The notes under the pieces: generated by a model
Told to the model about the DNA's origin: nothing
Database searches by the model: none
The model's input: only the letters and a program-made list of their open reading frames with translations
Shown here: in pieces, positions 1 through 12,500 of the stretch
How positions within the stretch are numbered: the stretch's first letter is position 1
How the letters are laid out: each line of letters opens with the position of its first letter
Program-made: the position numbers and the translations under genes
DNA from: Lycorma delicatula
Lineage: Eukaryota > Arthropoda > Insecta > Hemiptera > Fulgoridae
Direction: 5' to 3'
Length of the DNA: 64,000 nt
Assembly: GCF_047948215.1 (NCBI RefSeq)
Contig: NC_134455.1
Location: forward strand, 160,500,575 to 160,564,574

Positions 1-577
1 TTAACAAATTGTGCATTTTACTTTCAGGATTTTTTTAAAAATAAGACCCAATTGACTGTTGTTTTAGAGTTTGAAAACACTTGCTTTTAATTGAACTTTG
101 TAGTTTGCATACAATAATAATATCACACATTGAACTATCATATCCACAATGAACAACAGTGCAGCATTATCACATTCAAAACAAGCACACATTCAAGTAG
201 CCAATTAATGAAGAAGTAAAACCTGTCACAGAACGATAAAAAAACTTAGAAGGTTTTAAAGCTTTATTTTTTTCAAGAGGCATAGTGGTTAAACTGCTCT
301 CGGATATCGGGAACTGATTGCTTTAGTTTTATTTTTAAAGATGGTAAAATAATTTGGTAAGACTCTGCAAGCATTCTTAACATTTTTCTGTCCTAGAATG
401 GAACTATTTCTTTGGCAATTCTTTAACTCAGTAATGTTGACGTCCTACTATTACAAGAAACAACAGCATTTTGTAAAGCAACCCTATAGACTGAGAAGAA
501 GTTCAATAGCTTTCAAGACATCTCAGATTCGCCAAATTATTCATCATACTTAATAGCTTACAAAATAAGTGACTTAC
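1..577. other. AT-rich sequence, no gene seen
   Basis: I see no open reading frame, splice-bounded exon or repeat structure that I can name here. It ends at the target duplication of the hAT element. Confidence 0.6.
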
Positions 578-812
578 TTTTAAATCATTCATTCTCAAAG
601 TAGGCGATAATGCCCCCTTGTGGGTGCTGGAAGCCTTCTGTGAAGGGGGGCTGCAGAAGGCCCACAGAAAACTGGCGGTGTTCAGGCAGTCTAGGAAGGA
701 GGTAGCTAATTAAAAAAAAAAAAAGGCAAAAATTACGTACAGCTATCAAGAATTTTGGCTGCAATAACCAATCCCGTAACTGTACCCTGGATTATGGTTG
801 ATTGTTCAATGA

Positions 813-980
813 TTTCTGACAACATTCCCATCACCGTATTTGTGTGATCATGGATTTAGTGCTGCAGCAATGTTGCTAACCAAAATGAGAAATCGGCTAC
901 ATGTTACCGAACGTGGTGACTTACAGCTGTTTTTACGTAAATTCGAGCCTGATATTAACAAACTCGTTAAAGCATATTAG
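813..980 (+). pseudogene. hAT transposase, C-terminal fragment
   Basis: A 55-codon frame ending at TAG 978-980 reads like the C-terminal dimerisation region of hAT transposases of the ZBED5/SCAND3-like type: a FPSPYLCDHGFSAA segment, then LTKMRNRLHV, then DLQLFLRKFEPDINKL. In this family the segment is usually FPSTYLCE(S/A)GFS followed by TKMRNRL and DLRLxL. A stop at 810-812 cuts the frame upstream, and the zinc finger and catalytic core are absent from the element. It is a decayed remnant that cannot work as a transposase. Assignment to hAT is firm because terminus, TSD length and protein agree; the subfamily is by memory of motifs only. Confidence 0.85.
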
Positions 981-1225
981 ATTCATCCTTCACATTAATG
1001 TATGTGTAATTTTTCTACTGAAAGCTGTTTTAATTATTGTATTGTTATATTGAATATGCTATCACTATTGTTGTTATATAACTATATAGATATAATTGTA
1101 ATTTTTTTGAAGACAATTTTAATAAAAATACTTCCAAATATGATTAAATATACATTTTAATTGCTCTCATTTAAATTTTAAGTTTCAAATCAGAAATAGG
1201 ATGGCACATTTAAAAACAACAATTG

Positions 1226-1266
1226 CAATTGCTGTTTTTAAGAGTGCATCTTAAAAACAGCAATTG
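1226..1266. repeat. Perfect 18-bp hairpin inside the hAT element
   Basis: Arms 1226-1243 and 1249-1266 are exact reverse complements around a 5-nt loop. A similar palindromic motif lies in the hAT copy near 63540-63590, so it is probably a subterminal feature of the family and not a local accident. Confidence 0.8.
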
Positions 1267-1662
1267 AGATTATTATTTTTAACAGATGGTAAGTTTAAAA
1301 ATTTTGGGGGCACTAGAAAATGTTTGATTCACAATGTGGTGGACAAAAAAGTTTGATAACCAGTGTTTTAAATGTTTCCTTCATTTCTACAACATGAGCT
1401 ACCAGTATGAAACTTAAATGAATTATACAAAAACAATGCCTTAAAATTTTTAGTAAATGAGGCTATAAAAAAATGCCAAAACAGCATATGTAAAACACTC
1501 TTGTCAAACAGCAATTCATTATTACAGCAGAAACAAATTATGCCAACCATAGTAACATTTTAGTTTTTATTTATATAGCATGAAATTTTAATATGTTTGT
1601 CCAATAAAATTACAATCCTTCAACCATGAAATAAGAGATCTACTTGTTTAGAAAGGCTATAA

Positions 1663-1860
1663 GATTATGGTGCTTGTGTTGTTCACAAGTCTCAAACTAA
1701 ATTGCAGAGTTCTTTCTACTTTTATGATGAGGTATGGTTTAGAGTATTTGATTCTACTGTTATGAATGATTTACCTCTTGAAGTTGATATGTTTGTAATA
1801 GAGCAAGAACTTCAACAGAATCAGAAATTTCTAGTTAAAAAGATACTACAGTTGGAATAG
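1663..1860 (+). CDS. Unrecognised coding-like frame, possible terminal exon
   Basis: A 65-codon frame without an ATG runs to TAG at 1858-1860. Its composition is balanced and rich in D, E, V and Q, unlike the F/I/K/N/Y-rich chance frames around it, and includes YDEVWFRVFDSTVMNDLPLE and a Gln/Lys-rich end. An acceptor-like AG lies at 1706-1707, which would leave a 50-codon terminal exon from 1708; another possible acceptor is at 1662-1663. An AATAAA lies about 77 bases after the stop. I do not recognise the protein. It could be the last exon of a host gene whose other exons are not visible here, or a retrocopy or transposon fragment. Confidence 0.35.
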   Translation, partial: DYGACVVHKSQTKLQSSFYFYDEVWFRVFDSTVMNDLPLEVDMFVIEQELQQNQKFLVKKILQLE

Positions 1861-1936
1861 TTAAATTTTTACTATGAAGTATTGGTGTAATAGCTGTTCA
1901 AACATTTGAGTACAGAATATTTCTTTTATTTAATGA

Positions 1937-1942
1937 AATAAA
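1937..1942 (+). promoter_or_regulatory. Candidate polyadenylation signal AATAAA
   Basis: It lies 77 bases after the stop codon of the frame ending at 1860. In DNA this AT-rich the hexamer is common by chance, so it supports that frame only weakly. Confidence 0.3.
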
Positions 1943-2679
1943 ATCAGTGACATTTAAGCAAAAGTAGCACTGTCTCAATGATTTATTGTCTCTTGGAAAA
2001 TCAATAGTACTCCAAAATGCAAGAACAAACACTCATTTTTTCCTTGTAACCATTCAGTTAGTAACACAATACCTACTGTATTCTAATAGTTTTATCTTGT
2101 TCTTTAAAAGGGCAATCAAAATAAAGCATATAAACAGTTTTCAGCAAAGCTGGTATTGGTTTGAATTAAATTTTCATGAATTCTCTGCAGACAAAAAAAT
2201 TTGGAGAAATTTTAGAAGTGCAATTTCTATTCATATTATAAATTCCCAAAAGATAGTTTTAAAGAATTGAAATAAATGGAGATATATTGAGTCACTTATG
2301 AATAATAATAAAATTTTACCGTGGTACGTATAAAACACTTAAGTAACTAATAAGATAAATCAAGTTGCAATGTATAATTCCTAAAAAGATTTTCAGCGTG
2401 AAAAAGTTACATCTCACTAAAATTGATTGAGGTGATTATACACAGTCGTAATTCTTACATAAAAATATACAATAAAAAACCAAGTTACACTGAAGGAAAT
2501 TTGATCACATGGAACGACTAGTTTTTTTTTTTACGAATGTCTAAGTTGATATTCCAAATGTACTTTACAGCAACAGGTAAGAAGCATGTTTTTAAAGTAT
2601 GATCCATTTAGAAATACAAACAAAACTGAAAAATATGAACAAACTTTATTTTATGCATAAAAACTAATTCATATCTAAC
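1943..2679. other. AT-rich sequence, no gene supported
   Basis: A 94-codon frame at 1986-2270 (+) has the F/I/K/N/S composition expected from random AT-rich DNA and no motif I know. I do not call it a gene. Confidence 0.5.
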
Positions 2680-3830
2680 TTTTCTAAACAACAGTTGCTT
2701 CAACTTCAAACACATTTTTTAAAGCATTTCAGCAGTTTCTTCATGTCCACTTCAAGAAATTCTGCTACCAGTGACTTAAATAAATCACATAGTAGCACTA
2801 TTTTTCAATTCATCACCATTGTCAAACCTTTGTGATACAAATCCTATTTAAGGTAAAGAAAAAGAAAATAAATCACTGAGAGCCATAGGATGGATGACTG
2901 AAGATTTTCTAACAGCCTTACTGTCTGATTTGCTGTATGTGGTGGGTAGCCATGCAAAAAAAATCCTGCAGGTTAGCATTTCATGTATCTGTTTTTTATA
3001 AGTTCTATTTTTCTAACAATTCACAACATTGATCGGCATTCACAGTAGTTCTGCAATCACTAACTTCAATAAGCACCCATCCTTTTTATCGACCCAAAAA
3101 AAAAAATAAAGAAGGAACCATAAGTTGTTTACTGATCATTCTTGTTGGAACTTCTTCAGACTATGACATAATGAAACAATGTAGTGACTGTTGCTTTGCC
3201 TTGACATTAAAAAAAATCCAGGTTTCATCACTGGTAACAATGTGACCAAATAATTCATAACCTTCATTTTCATAATAACGAAAAAATTTATGCATTGCAA
3301 CAAGATGTTTTTTCTAGAGCGCATATGTTCATATCTTTAGCACCCAATTTTTCAGTCAAAACTTAATAAACAAAAATTATGAAACATCAAAGACAATTGT
3401 AACATGATAACCTTTTCAATCAAATTATCCATTATCACCAACACCTACCTGGCTGCTACGTTCTTCATCATAAACAATTGTTTGCCCTTCTTGAAATTAA
3501 TGGTGTCATTGTTTTACTTTAGCATCACTCATAATATTTTGCCTATAAACATCAAAAATTGCCAGTGAATTTCAGTCATAGAATTATTTTTATCATCAAA
3601 AATTATCTGATTACTCCTTGTACTTCACTCTTGGAAGGTTGACGAATTGTAACACTAATTACAAATGGTTGAATATAAAAACAAAATAACTAAACTATTG
3701 TTGCTAACATTTGCATACTGATTGGAATAACTGATCTACGCAAGTGCAATCTGTTTACATAGCGTGTATAGGTGGCTAATCCAAATTTGATCTTACTTGG
3801 AAAACATGCCTTATAGTTAGGTCTACAACT
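2680..3830 (-). mobile_element. Mariner transposon relic
   Basis: Read on the minus strand, broken frames contain mariner-type landmarks in order: around 3136-3300 FRYYENEGYELFGHIVTSDE then TWIF (the first catalytic Asp of the DD34D triad in T(S/G)DE-W context), then near 3000-3080 KGWVLIEVSDCRTTVNADQ, equivalent to the usual K(G/K)xLLxDFLxxGxTVNADxY segment. Near 2800-2830 lies the C-terminal YHKGL-type segment. Many stops and frameshifts make it inactive. I could not fix its terminal inverted repeats, so both ends are approximate. Confidence 0.7.
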
Positions 3831-4294
3831 TAGACATACAGGGAATCAGACATGAATAATAAACATATAAAACAATTCCAACAAGTTTGTGTGTTTATAC
3901 ATTCTTTATACATTATTCTTTATACACGTACTTTATACATTAATTGTGTAATGATAAAACACATAACTTTAGGTAGTAATAACTTGAAAACAGGCATGAT
4001 AGAATAATTTTTTAATGTAATTCTGATTTAGCATGAAATATACTGTATAAAACACCCAATTCTTTTCCAGTAATCAGAAGTAGAACTCATACCTACCTCC
4101 CTGAACAAGACTTTCTAAACTGAAAATATTACAATAATTCAGAAACAATTATTTACATTATTATTACAATTTTAATTATTTAATTAAGTTATTAGTAATA
4201 ATTAAACATAAAAACCAATCATAACTATTTCTAATGTGTAAGTTGAAATCTGTTCAATTAGTGAATAATAAGCAACTCCCCCATGACCCAATCG
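3831..4294. other. AT-rich sequence, nothing recognised
   Basis: No coding frame or repeat that I can support. Confidence 0.5.
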
Positions 4295-4533
4295 GATGAA
4301 AGATGATATGTAAATAAGATGTAGTCTTGTACAGACTCCAACCGACCATTCCTGAGTGTGTAAATTGAATCCCAATCACCAAATTACACTGGTATCTACT
4401 GCCTAGTATATAAATCTGTATAAAAGTAACTAACTTTTACCAGGACTTGAACCTCAGAACCCTCAACTTTCAAAATCAATTGTTAAACAAGTGATTTACA
4501 ATGACGAGTTTACCACTAGACCAGTCAGGTGGG
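4295..4533 (-). repeat. tRNA-derived SINE copy (degraded)
   Basis: On the minus strand it begins with a tRNA-like head containing TGGTCTAGTGGTAAACTCG (A-box) and about 60 bases on GGTTCAAGTCC (B-box), followed by the family body also found at 32300, 48041, 51009 and 55020. This copy lacks the last 40-50 bases of the tail and carries many substitutions. No clear target duplication is visible. Confidence 0.75.
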
Positions 4534-6329
4534 ATAACTCATATAATATGTATGCAGAAATTTTAAGATACATACGATCAAGTCCTTCTTTTGAGATATT
4601 CTATTATAGAAATGATTGTAAATGAACATTTACCAAACTTAAAACAAATAAATGAATTTGAAAGTTGAATCAAAAATAAATTTATTGTATGTAAATTTTG
4701 TTACAAATGTGATAACAAGTAATTTGTAACAATAGCAGGAGTTTTTTACATTCAAATAGATTCAAATACTTAAAAGATAATATAATAGTTAAACATTCAA
4801 TATATGTTTATTAATTAAATGTTAAGTTGGTACCTCAACACAAAATTCAAAGTAAAGTATGACCTTCCAGTTCATGCTTGTTAAATGATGCAATCTACCT
4901 CTGTCTTAATAAATAATTATAAATCATCTAAAATACTTCTTGGCTAGTTGCTACCTATCCAGACATGAATTTTTCCAGAAAATGAAGCCTTTTTTTCTCA
5001 AAAGCATGCATACAATAGGTACTTGCAGATTAAAGCAACTTCATGAGTAAACTTAATATTGAAGAAATATATGTTAAAAATCTAACATAGTTGTATGCAA
5101 AATTTTTACAAAAATTTATTTAAAATAACAATTTTAATTATGTTTTTAAATTAACAAAGCTTATTTGTTTGTCTGTTTACACAATAACAACAAATTTATA
5201 ATAAAAAAAATCTTATATATTTTCTCTGAAATTTATTCAGTTTAACGTCCTTTATTTATAGACCCAGCTTGCAGGTAGTTACTCATGCAAATGTGTTTGG
5301 AATCCCAGATCGCTGTCAAGAGATTCTTTTCTGTAGAAGGTTGTATTCTGAATTTTTTTTATTGTGGTGAACTATAATACCAGTATTCCAAACTTTTTCC
5401 GTTTCTCTTCTGAGTTGTAGTGATGTTGAATTGTGACCAACTAAATTTTGTCTTATGTCACAATACTAAAAAGGAAGTCATCTGCCCCCTGGCTAGACAG
5501 AAAATGAGAAGGCATGGACCAACGGGTTTTGGAATGTAAGGAAATGGAATTACAAGATGGCAATGTCTATCACTTTGTATGAAATTTTGTTTTGCTTTTA
5601 TGTTCTAGTATGAGTTAACATATCTACAGCAGTAATTTTATATGAAATAAGCTTTCAAACCTACTGGTGTGTATACTTGTCTTTTTACATGGTCAAAATG
5701 TTCAGAACAATGCCAGCCAATAAACTTACGGGGGTTAAAAATAATGTAATACACTATTCAAAAAGCATACATTTTTTAAACAAAAATTAAATTTTATATA
5801 GTAATCAGTTTTTGTTTTTTACATGTCAGCATGACTTTAAAAGTTATTTTTATTAATCATTAAAATCAGGATTGCCTATAATAATTTGTTCTTAAATACA
5901 TTTGTAAAGAATAAATAAACATAAGGGATAATAATTAATATACTACTAAAGTGGTATTAACTGTATGTATTAATGTAATTTATAAGTAAAATTCAACATA
6001 GAGACTTCAAGGATATTCCTCAAATTTCAATTAAATTCAACATTCAATTCAATGTAATTGCCATCATCATAAGAACAACGTTCAACTAAACTCAATTTTC
6101 ATTTCTATGAACTACATTGTACCGCAAAGGACTCCATACTTCATTATAAATATAATTCTAGTGATAAGGTAACAATGGTGTTTACTTTGTCTATTTAAGA
6201 ATATATATCTGTATCATAAATTAACTAACGTATTTAATTGTAGTTACCAAATAAACAACTCACAAATATATTGAACTCAATACAACAATATATATTTTTA
6301 AATGAAAACAATTTATTTATAATTCAAAA
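4534..6329. other. AT-rich sequence, no gene supported
   Basis: Most is 75-80% AT with no frame of note. A slightly GC-richer stretch at about 5240-5580 has the look of an old repeat but I cannot assign it. Confidence 0.45.
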
Positions 6330-6519
6330 AAATAGATAACCCCACTTAACATTCTGAGTTTTTATGAGGTTCCAGGATGCTCGGAGGTGCATGCTGGATG
6401 CTGGTTAAGTGGACATATTCAGACCTGAGGATTTTTAGCAGATAATGCTTCAGGGTGTGAAGCAGTGGACTATTATTGCAAATTATAATAGAAAAGTTTT
6501 AGAAAAACTTAGAAACAGA

Positions 6520-7109
6520 AAGAACTTATAGGAAACGGCGAGCACTGGTGCGGCCTGCAAGGGAATGAGGCATCGAAGTTTGCAGAGTTGGACAGATCTG
6601 CGGCTAAGCGCCTTGGGGGGCCCTTTCGAGCATGAGGGGGGTCGCTTTCATGTGGTGAGGCCATGGACACTCCGCTCCTGGCCTGAGGGCATTGCTCATG
6701 TTTTTAGTGATTATGGCTGACGGTCATGTGGGTAATAAGGTGATAAGTAGTTGAGTTTTGTGTGTGAGTGTGTGTATGTGTGTATTAGATGGTGGAGTGT
6801 GTTTGTATACTCTAGGTGAGATTGTGGAATTTAATTAACTGCTGAGTGTGCTTTGGTGGATAAGTTATGTCTTGTGGCCATGTCTTCATAATTGTTGTGC
6901 ACTTGTCTTGTGCTGGCTTGATTGTATCCTCCCCCTGAAGTAATGCTTTATTAGTGGTTTCCCAAAAGGTGGGGTTGCCAGGGGTGGAAGTTTAGTCGGT
7001 AATGCACAGGAATACATTCACATTTTCTGTAACAGCTTGCAGAACTTGTTAGCAAGTCTGACACTGCTTCGGTGTTCGTAAATGGGGCTCCTCCACCTCA
7101 AAAAAAAAA
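6520..7109 (+). repeat. GC-rich LINE-like 3' fragment ending in poly(A)
   Basis: About 590 bases are markedly richer in G and C than the flanks and end in an A-run at about 7100-7110, as a 5'-truncated non-LTR retrotransposon would. A short frame near 6570-6715 (+) reads KFAELDRSAAKRLGGPFEHE and RFHVVRPWTLRSWPEG, which looks like former coding sequence, followed by a G/T-rich 3' UTR. It resembles the R1-type 3' end at about 56100-56638 in base composition, but I have not shown homology. A palindromic CCACTTAAC/GTTAAGTGG pair at about 6340-6410 lies just upstream. Confidence 0.45.
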
Positions 7110-7646
7110 ATTATGAGTTTTAAGAATTCATAGTGTTTTGGGATTTTCCTGCTACAAAACAAAAATGCCTGGGATTAATTATGTCTCTGGTGTTCTCATG
7201 GGTTGTAATTTCTATTTGTAATTTATGGGCGTTGTCAAAGGTATTTTATTATTAATAGTTTAACTTGCAGATTCAAAAATTATTCATTTTGAAACTGGAA
7301 AACAATTAATGGAAATTTATATCACATTTATTCATTACAAAAACAAAAAGAAGCGATACATCAAACTAAACTTTTCAATTTAGATGGACAAGTTCACTGG
7401 AGTGAATTCAATATATTTAATCATCTTACAACTTGATGGTTAACCTGGTGTTGCTTAACCATCTTCTTAATTCAAAGGTCTGAAATAAGAATTAAATATC
7501 AATTTCTAGTCATACTTAATAAAATAACTACCTTGGATTACCAAAACTAAACAACACTGAATGCTATTTTCTATATGCTCCTGACATTTATTAGTATCTA
7601 ATGTATACAGTAGTTTACAACTCTTAATATATACAAGTTATCTCTA

Positions 7647-8916
7647 AAGTAAAGACCATTACACTGTAAAAAAATTTATTCTGAAAACTTTAAAAATACG
7701 TTATTTTTCTTAAACTACATACCTTATACTATTTCTCTATATAATCGCCACGTGAATTAAAACATTTATCATAACGATACACTAGCTTCAATACACCCTC
7801 GTCATATTCTTCTGCCACCAGTCCAATTAGTCACTGATTAGCAGCATTTCTAAGTTCATTGTCACCTGCAAATTGCTTACTGCGCAAAAATTTTCAGTTT
7901 CCTAAACAAATGGTAATCAGAAAGAGCTAAGTCTGAACTATATGGTAGGTGATCACAAAGTTCCCAATAATTCACAAGCAGGACCCACAACATGTAAATG
8001 TGCATCACCATGCAGCAGGACGACGCCGTTGGTCAGCTGTCCACATCGTCAATTTTGAATGGCGTGCTGTAACTTATGTTTGAGTTTCACAGTAGGCTTC
8101 TGCATTTATAGTCGTTCCACGTAGCATGAAATCAATCAAAAGTATGTCAAACTGATTCCAAAAGACTGTGGCCATCAGTTTACATCCAAATGCTGTGGCT
8201 TGACCTTTGTTGGTCTGGTTGGTGACTGAGGATTACACCATTAACTTGACTGCAGTTTTCTCTCTGGCATGTAACACATAATCCATGTTTCATTGCTGGT
8301 AACAATCAAACTAAGGAACTCATCACCTTTTTCTGTGTAGTACACAAATTCCAAAACAGATCCCATCGGATTTTTTTGTGACGTTCCATTAAGACGTGCA
8401 GTTCCCAATGTGCGAAAACCTAACTGAAGCCTAAATGGTCATGAACAATGCAACCAATAACAGCTCTTGAAATACCAGGAAAAAGAAGGGCCAGGTCAGA
8501 AATCGTTGATCAATTATCTTTTCTGATTTCATGATCGACGTGTTTCAACAAAACCTCGGTGATTATCGAGGGCCTCCCCAAATGTTCTTCATCATGCACA
8601 TTAATTCTGTTATTTCTAAATCTTTCACATCATTTTCGGGTGTTTATTTCATTCATTACATTATCACCATACACAGCAACCAACTGCCTATGAAATTCAG
8701 CCAGCTTAATGTTTTGATGGTTTAAAAAACATATTTCACAGTCGGCAGAAACATAGATTTTTCTATTCATTTTATAACGTAATAACTTACACATAAACAA
8801 AGATAATACAACATGACAACTTACAGACAAAATGCAGTGTGTACATTACTAGCGTGGCCATGAATGACACACATTCGCCAACCTTAAGGAAAGAAAATTA
8901 CCAGCGGTCTTTACTT
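7647..8916 (-). mobile_element. Mariner transposon, end to end, inactivated
   Basis: The element is 1270 bp, a normal mariner length. It has TA duplications at 7645-7646 and 8917-8918, and matching terminal repeats AAGTAAAGACC at both ends. The transposase lies on the minus strand from about 8790 to 7735. The N-terminal HTH region at 8790-8640 reads CFLNHQNIKLAEFHRQLVAV then YGDNVMNEINTRK. Further along, in several frames, come an SNET-W equivalent of the first Asp motif near 8290, a VLLHGDAH equivalent of VLLHDNARPH near 8010, and the C-terminal YDKCFNSRGDYIEK near 7735-7780. Numerous stops show it is dead, but its ends are intact enough to define its family. Confidence 0.88.
8630..8830 (-). 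pseudogene. Mariner transposase N-terminal HTH fragment
   Basis: The longest open stretch of the transposase of the 7647-8916 element. It holds the first helix-turn-helix, with the conserved-looking NHQNIK-AE-HRQL-AVYG and MNEINTRK motifs that precede the W-rich second helix in mariners. The frame is lost just after TRK, where the family usually continues W..RF..GR..V.D..RSGRP. About 14 N-terminal codons of this open frame look like upstream non-coding sequence, so the true start is probably the Met codon near 8770 (MNRKIYVSADCEICFLNH). Confidence 0.75.
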
Positions 8917-8918
8917 TA

Positions 8919-11680
8919 CAGATATCAAAATAACTGAAATGTAATACCCACACTTTTTTTTTATTAATTATTAAAGTACCCATACTTCAAACAGAATCAC
9001 CAGAACAGATCTCATCAGTGAAGGAGATATCTCAGTTTTTAGACCATCTTTAGTCTTGATCTTAAGTTATAATTTATATATTTATTAAAACACTAGTACT
9101 ACTAATAATAATTACAAATTAGTAATTATTATAATAATTATAACAGTAATTATATTACTTTTCATTACTTAATATAAGTTCTTAATATTAACCTTAGACC
9201 TGTAAACAGTTGTTTTAAAGGTTGTTTCTCAGATGGGTAGTACCCATCTCTTTCATACTCTTTCAGGTTGTTAATTCATTAATATTAATATTATTAAAGA
9301 AATAAACACAACTAAGGATACAGATGCAAAGTTCACTTCTAGCCTATGTGCTAATATTATGAATTTAATAGATTTATAACTGTGTAAATAAACATATTTT
9401 GGAATTTTACGTTTAAATTTTGATCACAATTCATTAAATATGTTATTATTAAACAAGCTGTTTCATAACAAATATTTCATAAATAACACTTTCATGCAAA
9501 TTTATATTTAGGCTTTATTTTTATTTTACCCATATTTAGTTGAAATATGCCAACAAAACTCAAAAGTAAATATTTGGAAATTCCCATCTGTTTTTTCCCA
9601 GTATTATTACAAGATGTTTTATAACATTTTGTATTTTACAAATACAAAAATCAAATAAGCATATTTTTTAATATATTATACTATTATAAAAATTTTAATA
9701 TTTCTTATAACACCTTTTTTGTTTGACTGTTGCAATAAATAATAAAAGATAACAATAAATAACACATGCGAGTGTAGCATTTCACTTGTGTCTCATGTAA
9801 TTCATCATACTTAATCATAAATAATTTATTCATCATAAATAAGATATAATAAGGCTTGTCCTTCAGAGAGATTAAGCCCTTGATTTCAATTCTATCATCA
9901 CTGACTGCCAATCTAAAGCTTTTGCTGCCACCTCAAGGAAATTCAAGAAATTAAGTTTTCAACATACCCTTTATAAAACTTATGCGAATCACTAGTGATT
10001 TGTATAACATATATCAAAAACCTATTAAATTTCATCACAACAGGAAACATCTTAATGAAGTCATGCACACATACAATTTATGATATTTAAATTACAATAA
10101 ATAAAAATGTAAGATATAGATCCCTGAACACTTATTATTATCTGAAATGTTTTGAGAGTAAAATCTGTAAATTACCTCCTTTTTAACATTCATTTTAGAT
10201 TAGGTAATAATCTAAATGGAGAACTCCAAAGATGTACAGTACTTCTCATCACTTATTATTAAGTTCAGTATGAACGAAAACAGAGTGCATTAAAAATTCA
10301 AGTCAGCAGAATAACTGTCTGAAACAATTATTACAATTAGGAATCCTTTTTATACAGAAGAAAACACTAAAAAAGTTCTCACTCACTTATTCATACACAT
10401 GCCTAAACACAAAAGCAAACTGTGTATTTCTATAAATTATCTTCCCATTCACAGAAAATTACAACCAATAACTTCAGATGGAGATACAATGAATCAAAGC
10501 TAACAGCCATTGAGGAATACCAAGAACATCTCAAAAAAAATTTACATGAATTTTATAGTTCATAGTTTACCTCCCATGGTAGCATTTGTTCTGATATCCA
10601 TCCATTACTGATTTTACATGACCAAAGATGATTCACCTAATCAATACCTGGACATATTCTGTAGCCTACAACTAGACTTTCCAGTCCTAGGAATAAGGAG
10701 GAATAATTTCAATGACTTTTTCCTAACGCAAAAATATTTTAACAAATTGAAACTTTTATTCTAAAGGATATGAATACATATCCAATGGCAGTAAATGAAA
10801 AAAATCATTTTTTTTTGTCCTCATAGAACTTATATTCATTAGAATTTCCATGCATCATTATTATTATTATAATTTACAGATAAATACTGTACATAAAATC
10901 AAATTATTAATAAAGTCACCTTACAATCTAAATAAAAAAAAAGGTTGTAAGGATTATTTTTTATGTCAAATTAAAAAAAAACTCTTCTGACTACTTGACT
11001 AGTTTTAAAGTTTTGTTTTTACGTTAAGATTATCTTTCAAAGGCATATACTCATATTAAATGTTTTAAATTTAATTTATATTATTTCAACTGTAAATTTT
11101 TTTTTCAATTTTCAAGGTGGACGTTTTTTTACCATGGTAATGTTTGATAAAAGTATTTACATAAGCCTAAACCTTCTTCTGTAATATTTTTTCTACCAAT
11201 ATGAGAAGAGAGACAAATATTTCTGAATTAATTGGTTTATACTATATCTTACAATTTTTACTTACCTATGATTTAAAAAAAAATAGCCCAAAAAATTGCC
11301 TAATCTATAATGGATTTTTATTAAACAACATAGAAAAGTAATTGACTTGATCAGGATCTAATTTAGAGAAAATATTAAGTCCTTTTTGAAGACTAATTTC
11401 TCAGCTTTTATAGCTACTATTTTATTAAAATTGTTGATTTATGTGAATTAATCACAAGAAACTCACACTTAATTTGGAGTAAGGTGCAAGTTAATACTAC
11501 TCACATGATAAGCTATAATAAGCTCCTACTCACCAACAAAATAACACTGTATATAGTTTAAACCTTATCTGAAATGGTAAATATTTTAATGCAAATATAT
11601 TAAAATTGTTAGTCCTTTGCCTAAAATAATATCTCATAACTGTTATTACACCATGACATTAAGTCATTAACTCTAAATGT
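8919..11680. other. AT-rich intergenic sequence, no gene supported
   Basis: The frame at 9705-9911 (-) has chance-like composition. Short inverted AT tracts occur (around 9115-9150), but there is no coding, tRNA or transposon signal that I can name. Confidence 0.5.
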
Positions 11681-11682
11681 GC

Positions 11683-11745
11683 CAATCTCTATGGCAGAAT
11701 GGTAGCAACGCAGCCTATCATCTGGGGGTCATCCTGTTTGGGAAT
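11683..11745 (+). repeat. Possible tRNA-like SINE head
   Basis: TGGCAGAATGGTAGC fits a polymerase III A-box and GGTCATCCTG about 35 bases later is a weak B-box. The cloverleaf does not close properly, so this is not a functional tRNA gene. It is different from the SINE family seen five times elsewhere in the window. Confidence 0.3.
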
Positions 11746-12344
11746 GGTATTTTTTAAAAACTACAAAATTCCATTTCCATATTACAATGTACAAACTTCA
11801 AAGCTTCTGTGGTGATTAATTCATCAAGCAAAATAAACAAATACTGTGTGAATTACAAATATTTTTTTGTAACTTGTTGCTACATCATAAACCACCTCTG
11901 ATAGTTTAAACAAAATGCCTAAGCCTTGAGTTTGAATAAGAGCAGAAGGATTACAGTACTACCAAAATTAATTTAAAAGATAATATTCACAATTTCCTTG
12001 ATAAACAGTAATTTTGAGGTCAAAATTGTGAGTTCTCCAAAACTCTCATTTGTATTTTTATAGTGTTTTTAAATCCATTATGGAAGTTATCTAACTATGC
12101 AGTATGTACGTAAATATATATGTATGTTTTTTTTTTTTTTTAATTCTGCTTGACACCATATAAAAGCATAGCTAACAGTTATTAAGCATAACAGCTTTAA
12201 CAATGGCAAACATTACCATGCATTCATATCAATGGACAAACATTTTACTTTAATAGAGCATAGATTTAGTTTCAATCTGTTAATAAATAAATGCATTTTG
12301 TTATATTTACACAACCGCCAAAAAAGAGCATAATGTATTTTGGA

Positions 12345-12440
12345 TATGTGTACGTATGTTTGTTCATCGTAGCAGCTGAACTGATTTAGATGTATGACCT
12401 CTTGGATATGTTGAATCCTTATGTTACCAGGAATGTCAAG

Positions 12441-12478
<38 letters not shown>

Positions 12479-12500
12479 TTGACATTCCCTTGACACATGT
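12345..12500. repeat. MITE-like hairpin with (TA)n core
   Basis: AATGTCAAGG at about 12432 and its complement CCTTGACATT at about 12478 flank a (TA)n run at 12448-12473, giving a stem-loop with a microsatellite in the loop. The GC-richer sequence 12345-12420 in front of it looks like part of the same dispersed repeat. Confidence 0.5.

Larger units (their letters stand above)
586..1365 (+). mobile_element. hAT transposon, internally deleted, with perfect 8-bp TSD
   Basis: The 780-bp element is flanked by the identical 8-bp duplication TTTTAAAT at 578-585 and 1366-1373, the target-site length of hAT elements. The left end reads CATTCATTCTCAAAG and the right end, reverse-complemented, CACTGGTTATCAAAC; both are degraded forms of the common hAT terminus CAGTGGTTCTCAAA. 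GC-richer subterminal sequence follows the left end, as in the related copy at 63442. Only the C-terminal part of a transposase remains inside, so it is non-autonomous. Its orientation is taken from that coding remnant. Confidence 0.9.

Noticed and set aside
11683..11745. A functional tRNA gene
   Set aside because: The A-box is good but the B-box is poor and the acceptor stem does not pair. At most a SINE head.
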